NCBI RefSeq assembly: GCF_030272695.1
Contig: NZ_JARFYN010000010.1
Coordinates: 124,001-188,000 of the forward strand
From: Martinezella calliandrae
GTDB taxonomy: Bacteria > Pseudomonadota > Alphaproteobacteria > Rhizobiales > Rhizobiaceae
DNA: 64,000 nucleotides
Reading direction: 5' to 3'
In this document: positions 1 to 9,069 of the stretch, one piece after another
Layout of the letters: each line of letters opens with the position of its first letter
Position numbering within the stretch: position 1 is the first letter of the stretch
The notes under the pieces: generated by a model
Database searches by the model: none
What the model saw: only the letters and a program-made list of their open reading frames with translations
Told to the model about the DNA's origin: nothing
Program-made: the position numbers and the translations under genes

Positions 1-232
1 GCAAGCAATGCGACAGAACCCACATCGGTCCGCCATCGCATCCAAATGGTTGAACGTCATGACCAAAAGGTCTAGCCGGCGAAAAAGGTTTAAACTCAAT
101 GATATATTCGCCGTTACTCCAACGCTGTGCGCCGCCTGTTCTTTCCTCAGAAGGGATTAGGCGTAACCCTACGTCAGGGGATTTACTCGAAATGCGTTCA
201 GGGGATGATCTCAGTCCATAGCGCTGCAGCAG
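1..232. other. Upstream region of the left EPS operon with a tandem 9-bp repeat
   Basis: No gene is supported in these bases. They precede the first EPS gene of the window. The 9-mer TCAGGGGAT occurs at 174-182 and again at 198-206, in the same orientation and 24 bp apart start to start. That pattern could be a regulator site on one face of the helix, close upstream of the first start codon. No clear -35/-10 pair could be assigned, and the left edge may hold the end of another feature. Confidence 0.35.
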
Positions 233-1612
233 ATGTGCAACGGCGCGACTGACACGAAAACGAGATCGCGCCTCATGTTGACAGTTTCTGCTCTTCACAG
301 ACGAGCCCGCCGGAAAGCGTCGGGCACCATCCTCAGCCTGTTTCTCACGCTAGCACTTTCTGGAACCGCCTTTATCGACCGGGCAAGCGCAGCGTCCGAC
401 CAAGTTTACCACATCAAGCCTCAGACGCGGATGAAGGTGGCGATCGTCGAATGGGTCGCTTCGACTGGCGAATATAAGGAGTGGACTGCGCTCAACGGCG
501 AATATGTCGTCTCGCAATCCGGCACGATCTCCATCCCGATGATCGGTGAGATGTCCGTCGCCGATAAAACCACCGGTGATGTCTCTGCCCAAATTGGCGA
601 CCGGCTGAAGCAGATCACCGGTCTTGCCACCGCGCCCACGGCTTCGGTCGAAGTCGTGAAATATCCGATGCTCTACGTCTCCGGTGCAGTCGAGAAGCCG
701 AGCGAATTCGAATTCCGGCCGGGCCTGACGGTGAAACAGGCTGTTGCGATGGCTGGCGGCCGCGAGCGCCGTTCCAGTCCGACCGGTGAATACAACGACG
801 CGCAACAGATCAGCTATGCGGGCGAGATCAACCGGATGGAGCTGCAATTGAAGCAGCTCGGCGCGCGGCGTGCCCGGTTGATGGCCGAATTGAATGACCA
901 GACGACCATCGATTTTCCGCCGGAAATGAAGGCAGCGCCCGAAGGCTCTCCAGTCCGGCAGATCATGACCAGCGAAATCGACGTGTTCAATGCCAGGGCC
1001 GAAGCGATGCGCCAACAGCTTCAAGCTGCCGCCGAGCTCGAAACCTTGCTGCGCAACGAGATCGACATTCTCGATGAGAAAATGGCATCCCAGGACGAGC
1101 AGGTGAAGATCGCCCAGGACGAATTGCAGGACATTTCCAAGCTGGTCGATACGAAGATCCTCACCACCTCGCGCAAGACCTCCTTGGAGCGCGTCGTCGC
1201 CGACATGCAGAGCAGCAAGCTCGATCTCGTCGTCGCATCGATGCAGGCCAAGCAAAAGCTGAGTGAAACCGAACGCGACGCGCTGAACCTCCAAGGGCAA
1301 CGCAAGACCGAGGTCGGACAGCAACTGCAGGCGGCCGAAACCGAAATCGAAGACACCAAGCTAAAGCGCACCACGACACTGCAACTGCTGCAGATCGCCG
1401 GCGCTTCGGTGTCTCGCTCCGAGAGCATGAAGGCGATTGATCTTCAGCCGCTTGAATATTGGATCACCCGCGGTGGCAACAATGGCACTGCGACTGAGGT
1501 GCCGGAAACGGCAGAGCTGCAGCCGGGCGATGTGCTGGACGTTCGCTACAACGTTTCCAACAGCCTGGATAGCGCGATGCTGTCCTCGGCCGATCCCACA
1601 CAATCCCAATAG
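233..1612 (+). CDS. ExoF-like polysaccharide export protein (Wza/OPX type), left EPS locus
   Basis: This is an envelope protein for export of a repeat-unit polysaccharide, the counterpart of ExoF (48293-49567, minus) in the right locus. A basic N-terminus and hydrophobic stretch (about residues 30-53, ending in an ASA-like cleavage site) form a signal peptide. A polysaccharide export domain follows (about 57-175, with ISIPMIGEM and a SLBB-like stretch around LYVSGAVEKPSEF). Residues about 195-385 form a long coiled coil rich in Glu, Gln and Leu, as in ExoF proteins. The start at 233 has no clear Shine-Dalgarno; the ATG at 275 would also leave a full signal peptide. The ExoP-like gene follows after 32 bp, so the two are probably cotranscribed. 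Confidence 0.85.
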   Translation: MCNGATDTKTRSRLMLTVSALHRRARRKASGTILSLFLTLALSGTAFIDRASAASDQVYHIKPQTRMKVAIVEWVASTGEYKEWTALNGEYVVSQSGTISIPMIGEMSVADKTTGDVSAQIGDRLKQITGLATAPTASVEVVKYPMLYVSGAVEKPSEFEFRPGLTVKQAVAMAGGRERRSSPTGEYNDAQQISYAGEINRMELQLKQLGARRARLMAELNDQTTIDFPPEMKAAPEGSPVRQIMTSEIDVFNARAEAMRQQLQAAAELETLLRNEIDILDEKMASQDEQVKIAQDELQDISKLVDTKILTTSRKTSLERVVADMQSSKLDLVVASMQAKQKLSETERDALNLQGQRKTEVGQQLQAAETEIEDTKLKRTTTLQLLQIAGASVSRSESMKAIDLQPLEYWITRGGNNGTATEVPETAELQPGDVLDVRYNVSNSLDSAMLSSADPTQSQ

Positions 1613-1644
1613 ATTTCATCGAAGCAAGGTCGGGCGGAAATAAC

Positions 1645-4600
1645 ATGGCAGTTCACGAGATTGGTAAAAGCGTACCCGGTGCTCAGTCCGAGGCCAAGCG
1701 ATCAAATGGAAGCGAATATATTTCCTTTCGCGATATTTGGCGTTTCCTTGATCGTCACATGCTGATCTTCATCGTCGCTACGGCGCTCGGGCTCGGCATC
1801 GGCGGGTTCTATGTACAGACCACCCAGCCGATCTACACGGCGACGACGCGGCTTGTGATGGATCCGGAACAGGGTCGCATCGCATCCCAGGACGCTTTCA
1901 CCGGCACGGTCATCATCGAAGCTGCCGAGATTGCCAGCCAAGTCGAAATCGTCAAATCGGAGGCGATCGCCCGCGCAGTGATCGAGAAGCTCAATCTCAG
2001 CGTGGACCCTGAGATCGTCGGCGGTATGTCGTGGCAATCGAAACTGCGCGACCAGTTGCATGGTCTCATCTCTTATTTCAGGCATTCCACCGACGAGCCC
2101 GTCCAAGTTGCGCCGACCGAAGATGATCTGATGCGCCGCACGATGGCTTCGTTCCTGTCCAGGGTCACGGTCAATCGTGTCGGCCAATCCTACATTTTGG
2201 AAATCGGCTACAGTTCCATCGATCCGCGCAAGGCAGCACTGGCCGCCAACGCCATTGCCGCCGCCTACATTCGCACAGGGCTCACCGAGCGTGCCTCGGC
2301 TGCACAAAGTGGTGCGAAATGGCTGGAGACGCGGCTGATCGAAGTCGGCCGACAGGCGCGAGAGGCCGCAATGAGCGTCGAAGAGTTTCGCGCCAAGAAC
2401 GGCATCATGGAGATCAGCAGCTCTTCCTCGCTCGATCAACAGCAATTGTCGGAGATCAGTAGCCAGGCGTTGGCGGCCCGGGCACAGACGGCGGCCGAAT
2501 CCGCCAAGCTCGCCACGCTCAACCGGCTGATGGCCGGCGAGAAGGTCGAGGGCGATGTCGATGAAATGATTAACAACCCGCGGGTGCAGAAGCTGCAGGA
2601 AGATCTCGGCGCTGCGACGACCAAGCTCAACAATCTGGCCAGCCGGTACGACGCCGGCAACCCGGCAATTACCGCCGCCCAGGACGAGATCGATCGGCTC
2701 AAGGGCGAGATGCAAAAGGAATACGCCCGCATTCAGGCGGTCTATCGCTCTAATCTGGAAGTGGCGCAAACCCGGGAGCAACTGCTCAACGACGAACTGG
2801 CTGCGCTGACGGAGACCGGCACGGACAAGAACCTGGCGCGTGTCGAACTTTCCGAAATGGAAAGCCGCGCGACCACCTATCGCCGCATGTATGAGAGCAT
2901 CCTGCAGCAGTTGATCGGCGCGCTGCAAAAAGAATCCTTCCCGCTCGGCAATGCCCGCATCGTCACTGCCGCCGCCGTGCCCTTGGCGAAGACCTGGCCG
3001 AAATCCTCGATCGTCATCCCCTTCTCTGCCATGCTTGGCCTAGCCGCAGGGCTCGGGGTGGCGCTCATGCGCGACGGGATGGATCGGCGCGTCAGCTCCA
3101 GCGAAAAGCTGCGGCGTGAGCTCGGCATCACCTCGCTCGGCCATGTGCCCGTCTATGCCAGCCCGGCCTTGGTGCCCGGTCATGTCGTGGCGGCAAGCAC
3201 CTCCTGGCGACGAACGATGTCGCCGCTCAGATCCGTGCTCGACACGCCCTACTCGCAATTTTCCGAAGCCTTGCGCAGGGTAAAACATTCGGTCGACTCC
3301 GCTTTCCCGGCGAATGCGCCGATGGTGATCGGCATCACTTCGGTCGGCACCGGCGAAGGCAAGACGACGATCGCGACCAATCTCGCTCAGCTCTATCAGA
3401 ACGAGGGGGCGTCGGTGGTGCTGGTCGATGCCGACTTCCTCAATGCACGCTTGAGCGGCGTGGCGATGGAATCGGGAGCGGATTTCGGTATGGAAGTGCT
3501 GCGCATGAACGAAGTGCCGCGACGCTATTCCGTTGCGCATGAAAACGGCCTGTCCATCGCGACCATCGAACATGATCCGGAAGCCGACAGGCAGGCGGCG
3601 CAGGCCTATGGCGGCGGCGTTCCGGTCGTCACCGTCGACGAGACGGAAAAATCCGTCGCCGCGTTCCAGCGCTATGGTCATCTGCCGGCACTGAAAGCGG
3701 AGATCGATCTGCTGCGCCGGCGCTATAAAGTGGTCATCGTCGACATGTCGGCTTTCGAGGATTCGGCCGATACGCGCGTCATCTGCTCCTACCTCGAAGG
3801 CATCGTTGTCGTTGTCGGACATACCAAGAAGATGACGGTGGAACGGCTGTCCGACGCGCTCGCAAGCTTCGGTACCACACCGATCAATATCCTTGGCATC
3901 ATCGCCAACCGCAGTAGCGAAAAGCGCCGGCATGTCGAACGTCGGCGCTGGTGGCGCAAGCCGCAGGCTCGCGAGGCCCATCTTGCCGCCAGGCGGCTCG
4001 AAGGCCGGCCGTCGGCTCGCCCGGTCAAGCTTGTTGTCGGCATCGCGAGCACCGGTCGTCGGGACATCCTGTCTTCGATCCTTCCGCATATCGCGCGCCA
4101 GACACGCAAGCCCGACGAAGTGGTCGTCTGCCTCGCCTCGCCGGAGGACATCGATCCGAGCTGCCTGCGTGATCTCGACTTCCCCGTGCGGGTGTTGATT
4201 TCCGAACGGGGACTTTGCCGTCAGCGTAACCGGATCCTCGACAATACGCCGGATGCCGACATCGTCCTCTTCCTCGATGACGACTTCCTCATGACGCCGA
4301 ACTATCTGGAAGAGACCGAACGGCTGTTCCAGATTCATCCCGATATCGTCATGTGCACCGGCACGGTGCTTGCAGATGGCATCACCGGCCCCGGTATTTC
4401 CGTCCGCGACGGATTGCGGCTGGTCGAATCGAAGAGCCGGCGGCGCTCAGACCCGGTGGCCCGGTTCCAGCCGGTCTACAATGCCTATGGCTGCAACATG
4501 GCCATCCGCACGACGATCATCAAAGCCGGCAATCTGCGCTTCGACGAGAACCTGCCTTTCTATGGCTGGCTCGAGGATGTCGACTTCAGCCGGCTCGTCG

Positions 4601-4911
4601 CCCGATATGGCCAGGTGGTGAGCGCCAAGCAACTGGAAGGCGTACATCTCGGCACGAAGGTCGGCCGGTCGCCCGGCGTCAGGCTCGGTTATTCGCAGAT
4701 CGCCAATCCAGTCTATCTCATGCGCAAGCGTACTATGAGTGCCCGCCACGCATCGATCCAGATCGGCCGCAACCTGATTGCCAACTTCGTCAAGACCTGG
4801 CGGCCCGAGCCTTGGGTCGATCGCAAGGGGCGCCTGAAGGGCAATGTGATGGCCTTGCTCGATCTGCTGAAGGGTAAGCTTGCTCCGCAAAATGTCGAAG
4901 CGATGGAGTAA
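1645..4911 (+). CDS. Wzz/ExoP-like chain-length protein with ATPase domain, fused to a GT2 glycosyltransferase
   Basis: One uninterrupted 1088-residue frame. Residues 1-480 are a Wzz-type chain-length regulator with two membrane helices (about 34-56 and 453-475) around a periplasmic coiled coil. Residues about 535-780 are a BY-kinase-like ATPase: Walker A GTGEGKTT near 568, Walker A' VVLVDADF near 591, Walker B-like VVIVDMS near 696. A basic linker of about 35 residues leads to a GT2 glycosyltransferase from about residue 795, with LFLDDDF near 878 as the DXD-like metal site and an acceptor half ending near 1075. The Tyr cluster that BY-kinases phosphorylate is missing; the GT2 domain sits where it would be. 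Inference: chain-length control and one sugar-transfer step are joined physically. The next gene starts just after the stop. Confidence 0.88.
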   Translation: MAVHEIGKSVPGAQSEAKRSNGSEYISFRDIWRFLDRHMLIFIVATALGLGIGGFYVQTTQPIYTATTRLVMDPEQGRIASQDAFTGTVIIEAAEIASQVEIVKSEAIARAVIEKLNLSVDPEIVGGMSWQSKLRDQLHGLISYFRHSTDEPVQVAPTEDDLMRRTMASFLSRVTVNRVGQSYILEIGYSSIDPRKAALAANAIAAAYIRTGLTERASAAQSGAKWLETRLIEVGRQAREAAMSVEEFRAKNGIMEISSSSSLDQQQLSEISSQALAARAQTAAESAKLATLNRLMAGEKVEGDVDEMINNPRVQKLQEDLGAATTKLNNLASRYDAGNPAITAAQDEIDRLKGEMQKEYARIQAVYRSNLEVAQTREQLLNDELAALTETGTDKNLARVELSEMESRATTYRRMYESILQQLIGALQKESFPLGNARIVTAAAVPLAKTWPKSSIVIPFSAMLGLAAGLGVALMRDGMDRRVSSSEKLRRELGITSLGHVPVYASPALVPGHVVAASTSWRRTMSPLRSVLDTPYSQFSEALRRVKHSVDSAFPANAPMVIGITSVGTGEGKTTIATNLAQLYQNEGASVVLVDADFLNARLSGVAMESGADFGMEVLRMNEVPRRYSVAHENGLSIATIEHDPEADRQAAQAYGGGVPVVTVDETEKSVAAFQRYGHLPALKAEIDLLRRRYKVVIVDMSAFEDSADTRVICSYLEGIVVVVGHTKKMTVERLSDALASFGTTPINILGIIANRSSEKRRHVERRRWWRKPQAREAHLAARRLEGRPSARPVKLVVGIASTGRRDILSSILPHIARQTRKPDEVVVCLASPEDIDPSCLRDLDFPVRVLISERGLCRQRNRILDNTPDADIVLFLDDDFLMTPNYLEETERLFQIHPDIVMCTGTVLADGITGPGISVRDGLRLVESKSRRRSDPVARFQPVYNAYGCNMAIRTTIIKAGNLRFDENLPFYGWLEDVDFSRLVARYGQVVSAKQLEGVHLGTKVGRSPGVRLGYSQIANPVYLMRKRTMSARHASIQIGRNLIANFVKTWRPEPWVDRKGRLKGNVMALLDLLKGKLAPQNVEAME

Positions 4912-4915
4912 TTCT

Positions 4916-6214
4916 GTGACCCCTTCCCATCCCGATCGGGTCGTCATCATCAACGACCGCTCCGTCAAGGTCGGCGGAGCGTCGAACCTGGCGATCCTTT
5001 CTGCCGATCTGCTGCAACGCGCCGGAATTCCGGTTGCTTATTTCGCCGGAGATGCCGCCAGCGGCGATCCGCCGGCGCCTGATACCATCAATCTCAATGG
5101 TCAGCCCTTGACACAGCAGGGGCGCATGAGTGCGCTAGCCGGCGGGCTTTACAGCAGGAGCGCCTATAGCGCCCTGCAGGATCTCATCGCCCGCCGGGAC
5201 ACGCCCGCTACAATCTACCATGTGCATGGTTGGTCGAAAATTCTGTCGCCGTCGATCTTTCGGGCACTGTGGCCCGTGCGCGAGCGCGTCGTCCTACATG
5301 CCCATGACTATTTCCTGTCCTGTCCGAACGGCGGCTTTGCGAACTATCGCAAGAACGATGTCTGCCATCTCACGCCGATGTCGATGCAATGCCTGACGAC
5401 GCAGTGCGATAAGCGCGGCTACCACGAGAAGGTCTGGCGGTCAGCGCGGCACCTGCTGCGCGAGCACTTTTACCCGACCCGCCAGACACCGGCCAATATC
5501 GTCATCGTGCACCAGCGCATGCGCGACTACTTCGACCGCAGCGGCATGGGAACAGACAATATCGAGATCATCCGCAATCCTGTCGAACCCTTTCTGAAGC
5601 AGCCTATGGCGCCATGGAACAAACATAATTTCTTCTTCGTCGGGCGGCTGGAGCCCGAAAAAGGGTTTGAAGATGCCGCAATGGCGGCGCGGCTTGCTGG
5701 CGTCGATCTCCATATCATCGGCGACGGCGCCGGCCGTGCGCTGCTGGAGCACAACTACCCGGAAGTGGTCATCCACGGTTGGAAATCCAAGGAGGAGATG
5801 CGAGGCATTATCGGCGGTGCCCGCGCGCTCGTGGTTTCGTCGCGTGTGCCGGAACCCTTCGGGCTGGCGGCGCTCGAGGCCGTGACCAGCGGCATTCCAG
5901 TCATCCTCCCCGACGCAGCACTTCTCAGCCAGGAGATTACCGAGCTTGGCTGCGGAGTGACCTTCCAGAGCGGCAAGGTGGAATCGCTTGCTGCCGCGAT
6001 GCGCCGGCTTGCGAGCGACAACATGCTGATCCGCCTGATGAGCGTCAATTGCATGCGCCGGTCCGGCGGTCTAGCCCACACACCGGCCTCCTGGCGCGAT
6101 GCGCTGATCGCTCTCTATGGTCGCATTCTGGAGCGCCCAGCCAGCTCCAGGACGGCCTCGACCGCCATCGAAGATGATTATCCCGAAACCGCTGAACAGT
6201 CGCCGATCGGGTAG
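4916..6214 (+). CDS. Family 4 glycosyltransferase (GT-B fold)
   Basis: A 432-residue retaining GT-B glycosyltransferase. The N-terminal half holds the acceptor region with VHGWSK and HAHDYFLSCPNGG. The C-terminal half has the donor-binding motif FVGRLEPEKG and the E-x7-E motif in EPFGLAALE (E313 and E321). It probably adds a sugar to the lipid-linked repeat unit of the left EPS. I chose the GTG at 4916 because GGAG lies 8 bp upstream and the codon follows the previous stop by 4 bp. An in-frame ATG at 4892 and TTG at 4880 would overlap the previous gene. Donor and linkage cannot be read from the sequence. Confidence 0.85.
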   Translation: MTPSHPDRVVIINDRSVKVGGASNLAILSADLLQRAGIPVAYFAGDAASGDPPAPDTINLNGQPLTQQGRMSALAGGLYSRSAYSALQDLIARRDTPATIYHVHGWSKILSPSIFRALWPVRERVVLHAHDYFLSCPNGGFANYRKNDVCHLTPMSMQCLTTQCDKRGYHEKVWRSARHLLREHFYPTRQTPANIVIVHQRMRDYFDRSGMGTDNIEIIRNPVEPFLKQPMAPWNKHNFFFVGRLEPEKGFEDAAMAARLAGVDLHIIGDGAGRALLEHNYPEVVIHGWKSKEEMRGIIGGARALVVSSRVPEPFGLAALEAVTSGIPVILPDAALLSQEITELGCGVTFQSGKVESLAAAMRRLASDNMLIRLMSVNCMRRSGGLAHTPASWRDALIALYGRILERPASSRTASTAIEDDYPETAEQSPIG

Positions 6215-6363
6215 TTGAGTAGACGAATTACCCGCTGACCTAGCCGCGCTTTCTCGGCTTTACGTCAATGGGACTAGGGCAATACCCGCAGGGTCAATTG
6301 TCAAGTTTCAGGGCAACTGGCAGCTTTGCGGTCATGGTTCGGAATGTCGAGAGGTTCCCAAAA

Positions 6364-7056
6364 ATGCTGTCGGCTTTTGATGGCTATGCTCATGATGAGC
6401 AATCCCTTCACGATTTGAAACAGACAGCCAGGCGCGGCCGCACCAAGCGTGCTGTCGATATATTGCTTTCGGTCGTGGGGCTGCTGTTTCTCGCTCCCGC
6501 GCTTCTTGTGATCGCCATCGCGCTGCTTTTGGTCGATGGCCGGCCCATCATCTACCGCCACACTCGTATCGGTCGTGAGGGCCGCACGTTCCAGTGCTTG
6601 AAATTCCGCACGATGCGCAGGGATGCCGATGCGCGCCTGGCCGAATTGCTGGAGCGCGAGCCCGAGCGAAAGAAGGAATGGCTGGCCACCCGGAAGCTGA
6701 TGAGCGATCCGCGGGTACACTGGTTCGGCAAATATTTGCGCATGAGCAGTGCCGACGAACTACCGCAGCTCCTCAACGTGCTGCGCGGCGAGATGAGCCT
6801 GGTCGGGCCGCGCCCGGTCGTGGCTGCAGAACTCGAGCGCTACGGATCGCAACTGTATTGCTATGTCGCCCTGCAGCCCGGCATCACCGGCCTATGGCAG
6901 GTCAACCGCTGCGCCGACACCTCCTACGAGGAGCGCGTGCAGTTCGATGTCGACTACTACCACACATGCTCCTTCTGGACGGACATCGCCATTCTCTGGA
7001 AGACCGTCGGCGTCGTGCTGCTTGCCCGCAATGAAAAGGAACGTCTCACCAAATGA
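6364..7056 (+). CDS. ExoY-like undecaprenyl-phosphate sugar-1-phosphate transferase
   Basis: This is the bacterial sugar transferase that starts repeat-unit synthesis by moving a sugar phosphate from a UDP-sugar to undecaprenyl phosphate at the inner membrane. One membrane helix (VDILLSVVGLLFLAPALL) is followed by the catalytic domain with KFRTM, DELPQLLNVLRGEMS and LVGPRP, then PGITGLWQV. From the ATG at 6364 it is 230 residues, matching ExoY (226 residues) in the right locus. An upstream in-frame ATG at 6268 has no ribosome site and adds 32 residues rich in rare codons, whereas GAGG at 6351 fits the 6364 start. The sugar is not known; the ExoY likeness suggests galactose or glucose. Confidence 0.86.
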   Translation: MLSAFDGYAHDEQSLHDLKQTARRGRTKRAVDILLSVVGLLFLAPALLVIAIALLLVDGRPIIYRHTRIGREGRTFQCLKFRTMRRDADARLAELLEREPERKKEWLATRKLMSDPRVHWFGKYLRMSSADELPQLLNVLRGEMSLVGPRPVVAAELERYGSQLYCYVALQPGITGLWQVNRCADTSYEERVQFDVDYYHTCSFWTDIAILWKTVGVVLLARNEKERLTK

Positions 7057-7489
7057 AGAAAATGGCGACCGCAGCCCAGACAGCGAGACAGAACAATATC
7101 AGCAGCCAACGAAGCGCCAATTTCCGTCTGACAAAGCGCCGCTGCCCAGTTGTGGCGCGATCGGGATCGACGTCCTTCATGACCTCTTTTGCTTGTTGTC
7201 TCATGACTGTTTACGAAAAGCCCTCGGTTGAGCGAGTACCCGTTAAAACCATTCTTGGCCCGGACGGCAACTTACGCAACGTTAGGCCGATCGACGCCAA
7301 TTTGCCCGGTTTTTTGATTGTTCCCCATGGCGCAAGATTGTGTTGCGAATGGGAACAATACGTGAGTCACCTACAGCATAGCTGGTTTTTCTTAAGGAAA
7401 ACCACTCAATATTACAGGACAGCGATGAGTCAACAGTGGAAAGACACAGGGATTGTCGCGTCCTTTCATTCGGCTCAGGCGGTGCGTTG
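7057..7489. other. 433-bp gap between the ExoY-like and flippase genes
   Basis: No convincing gene. A 145-codon open frame spans the gap but has no recognisable domain and poor codon quality. The AT-rich end (7340-7420) looks regulatory and holds the near-perfect palindrome described separately. The gap probably separates two transcripts or carries a promoter for the flippase gene. Confidence 0.5.
7383..7404. promoter_or_regulatory. 22-bp near-perfect palindrome before the flippase gene
   Basis: The sequence starts TGGTTTT, is centred on CTTAAG and ends AAAACCA. Only one symmetric pair mismatches. There is no loop, so it suits a dimeric protein-binding site better than a transcription terminator. 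It lies 86 bp before the flippase start at 7490. Confidence 0.4.
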
Positions 7490-9010
7490 ATGGACGGTTC
7501 GCCCCTTCCCCCTTCCTCTCCCGGCCGCTCCCGCTTGCCGCCTTGGCTTCACCTGCGTTTGCCGTCTGTTATCGGCGACGGCGCGTCGACCCTATGTTCG
7601 AAGATCGTCTCCCAGGTCGTGCAACTCCTTGTTTTCCTCGTTGCGGCGCGGGTACTGGAATCGGCGGAATTCGGCCTCTATGCCTATAGTTCCGCCATCA
7701 TGATCCTGCTCGTCGTCGTCGCCGAAGGCGGATGGGGCGAATTCGTGATGAAGACCGAATGCAGCGAGCACGAACTCGACCAGATCGGAACGATTTCAAT
7801 CATTTCAGGCGTGCTGGTCACGATGGTCGGGCTAGGCATCGCCGCGACTGTGTGGCTCGTATTCCATCAAACTTGGGAGGCCATGTTGCTCGGCCTCTTC
7901 AGTTGTTGGTTCCTCCCATCATCGCTTTCGGTTGTCTATGACGGACTGCTTGTCGCCAGAGGGCTTTTGCGTAAACAAGCAGCAATCCGTATCGCAGCCG
8001 AGGTCACCGGGCTTTGCGTCACCATCCTCGGCCTGTGGATCGGCTGGAATGTGTTCTCGATTGTGGCAGGAAGGCTAGCAACACAGCTTGTCGGCCTCTT
8101 CGCCTCCGCCATCGTCGCGCGATGGGTACCGAGGCTGCGCCTGACCTGGCCTTTCGCGCGCGAAATCCTCGAATTCTCGCGTCACATTCTGGCGAACCGG
8201 CTCATCATTTTCCTGCGCTCCTATTCCGGCACGCTGGCAATCGGCAGTTTTCTCGGCCTTACCGAGGCAGGTTATTATCGCGTCGCCGAGCGGATCATTG
8301 CCGCCTTTTCCGAACTTATCGGCGAGCCAGCTCGCATGCTCGCCTGGACGTTGTTCCGACGGGCAGCCGTCAAGATCGATGCCAACGGCAGGGCGTCGCG
8401 TGATGTCGGCGCATCCGCGACCACCTTTATGATCGTCCTGATGGCCGCCTCGGCGCCGATCTATCTTGGCCTGTCGCTGATCTCGTCGGGCCTGATCTAC
8501 GTGGTCCTTGGCGAAAAATGGGCGCCGGCCGCAATCCTGGTGACCATCCTGTCGGTCAAGCAGGTGCTGCTCACCCCCGGTTACGTCACCGAGCCGCTGC
8601 TGTCGCTCACCGGCAATATCAGGCATATGCCCATGGCCCTTTTGCTCAACGGTGCGGCTTCGGTTGGCCTGATCGTAATTTTTGCACCCTTCGGCGTCGA
8701 GATAACCGCTTGGGGTCAATGCCTGGCATCACTGATCTCCTTTGCGGTCTCGATGCATCTACAGCGCAATTATGGCGGGCTCGCATGGAGCCGGGTGATA
8801 CGCAATTGCGCCTATGTCGCCGTCGCCATCGCAGCAATGGCGGCAACGGTCTATTTGCTCGGTTATCTCGCCCAAGCGTCAGCGTTGCGGCACCTATCGA
8901 CCCTGGCGATACAGGTCGTGTTCGGCGGAACGATCTACGTGCTCACCCTTGCTATCCTTCAGAAAGTGATGGGCATCCCGATCCCGATCTTCGTAGCTGG
9001 TCGGGGATAG
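7490..9010 (+). CDS. Wzx-type oligosaccharide flippase
   Basis: A 506-residue polytopic membrane protein of the polysaccharide transporter (MOP) superfamily, expected to flip the undecaprenyl-linked repeat unit across the inner membrane. Typical features are the N-terminal VVQLLVFLVAARVLESAEFGLYAYSS, about 12-14 hydrophobic segments, and GEKWAPAAILVTILSVKQ near residue 345. The ATG at 7490 is preferred; a GTG at 7436 would add 18 residues unlike the family. It is the left-locus counterpart of ExoT (54577-56064). Confidence 0.85.
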   Translation: MDGSPLPPSSPGRSRLPPWLHLRLPSVIGDGASTLCSKIVSQVVQLLVFLVAARVLESAEFGLYAYSSAIMILLVVVAEGGWGEFVMKTECSEHELDQIGTISIISGVLVTMVGLGIAATVWLVFHQTWEAMLLGLFSCWFLPSSLSVVYDGLLVARGLLRKQAAIRIAAEVTGLCVTILGLWIGWNVFSIVAGRLATQLVGLFASAIVARWVPRLRLTWPFAREILEFSRHILANRLIIFLRSYSGTLAIGSFLGLTEAGYYRVAERIIAAFSELIGEPARMLAWTLFRRAAVKIDANGRASRDVGASATTFMIVLMAASAPIYLGLSLISSGLIYVVLGEKWAPAAILVTILSVKQVLLTPGYVTEPLLSLTGNIRHMPMALLLNGAASVGLIVIFAPFGVEITAWGQCLASLISFAVSMHLQRNYGGLAWSRVIRNCAYVAVAIAAMAATVYLLGYLAQASALRHLSTLAIQVVFGGTIYVLTLAILQKVMGIPIPIFVAGRG

Positions 9011-9069
9011 CCCCTGGAAGTTTCAACGAGAAAGGTCGCTCGCGCTCGAGGGCGACTGAGGAAACAATA

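Noticed and set aside
350..1324. 324-codon minus-strand frame
   Set aside because: Antisense to the ExoF-like gene; a shadow of its regular coiled-coil codons.
7053..7490. 145-codon plus-strand frame overlapping the ExoY-like stop and the flippase start
   Set aside because: The overlaps look tempting, but the peptide has no domain, no Shine-Dalgarno and poor codon quality, and the region is AT-rich and palindromic like a promoter.
8518..9069. Upstream extension of the methyltransferase frame
   Set aside because: It lies within the flippase gene in another frame; the methyltransferase starts at 9070 where a ribosome site and family likeness begin.
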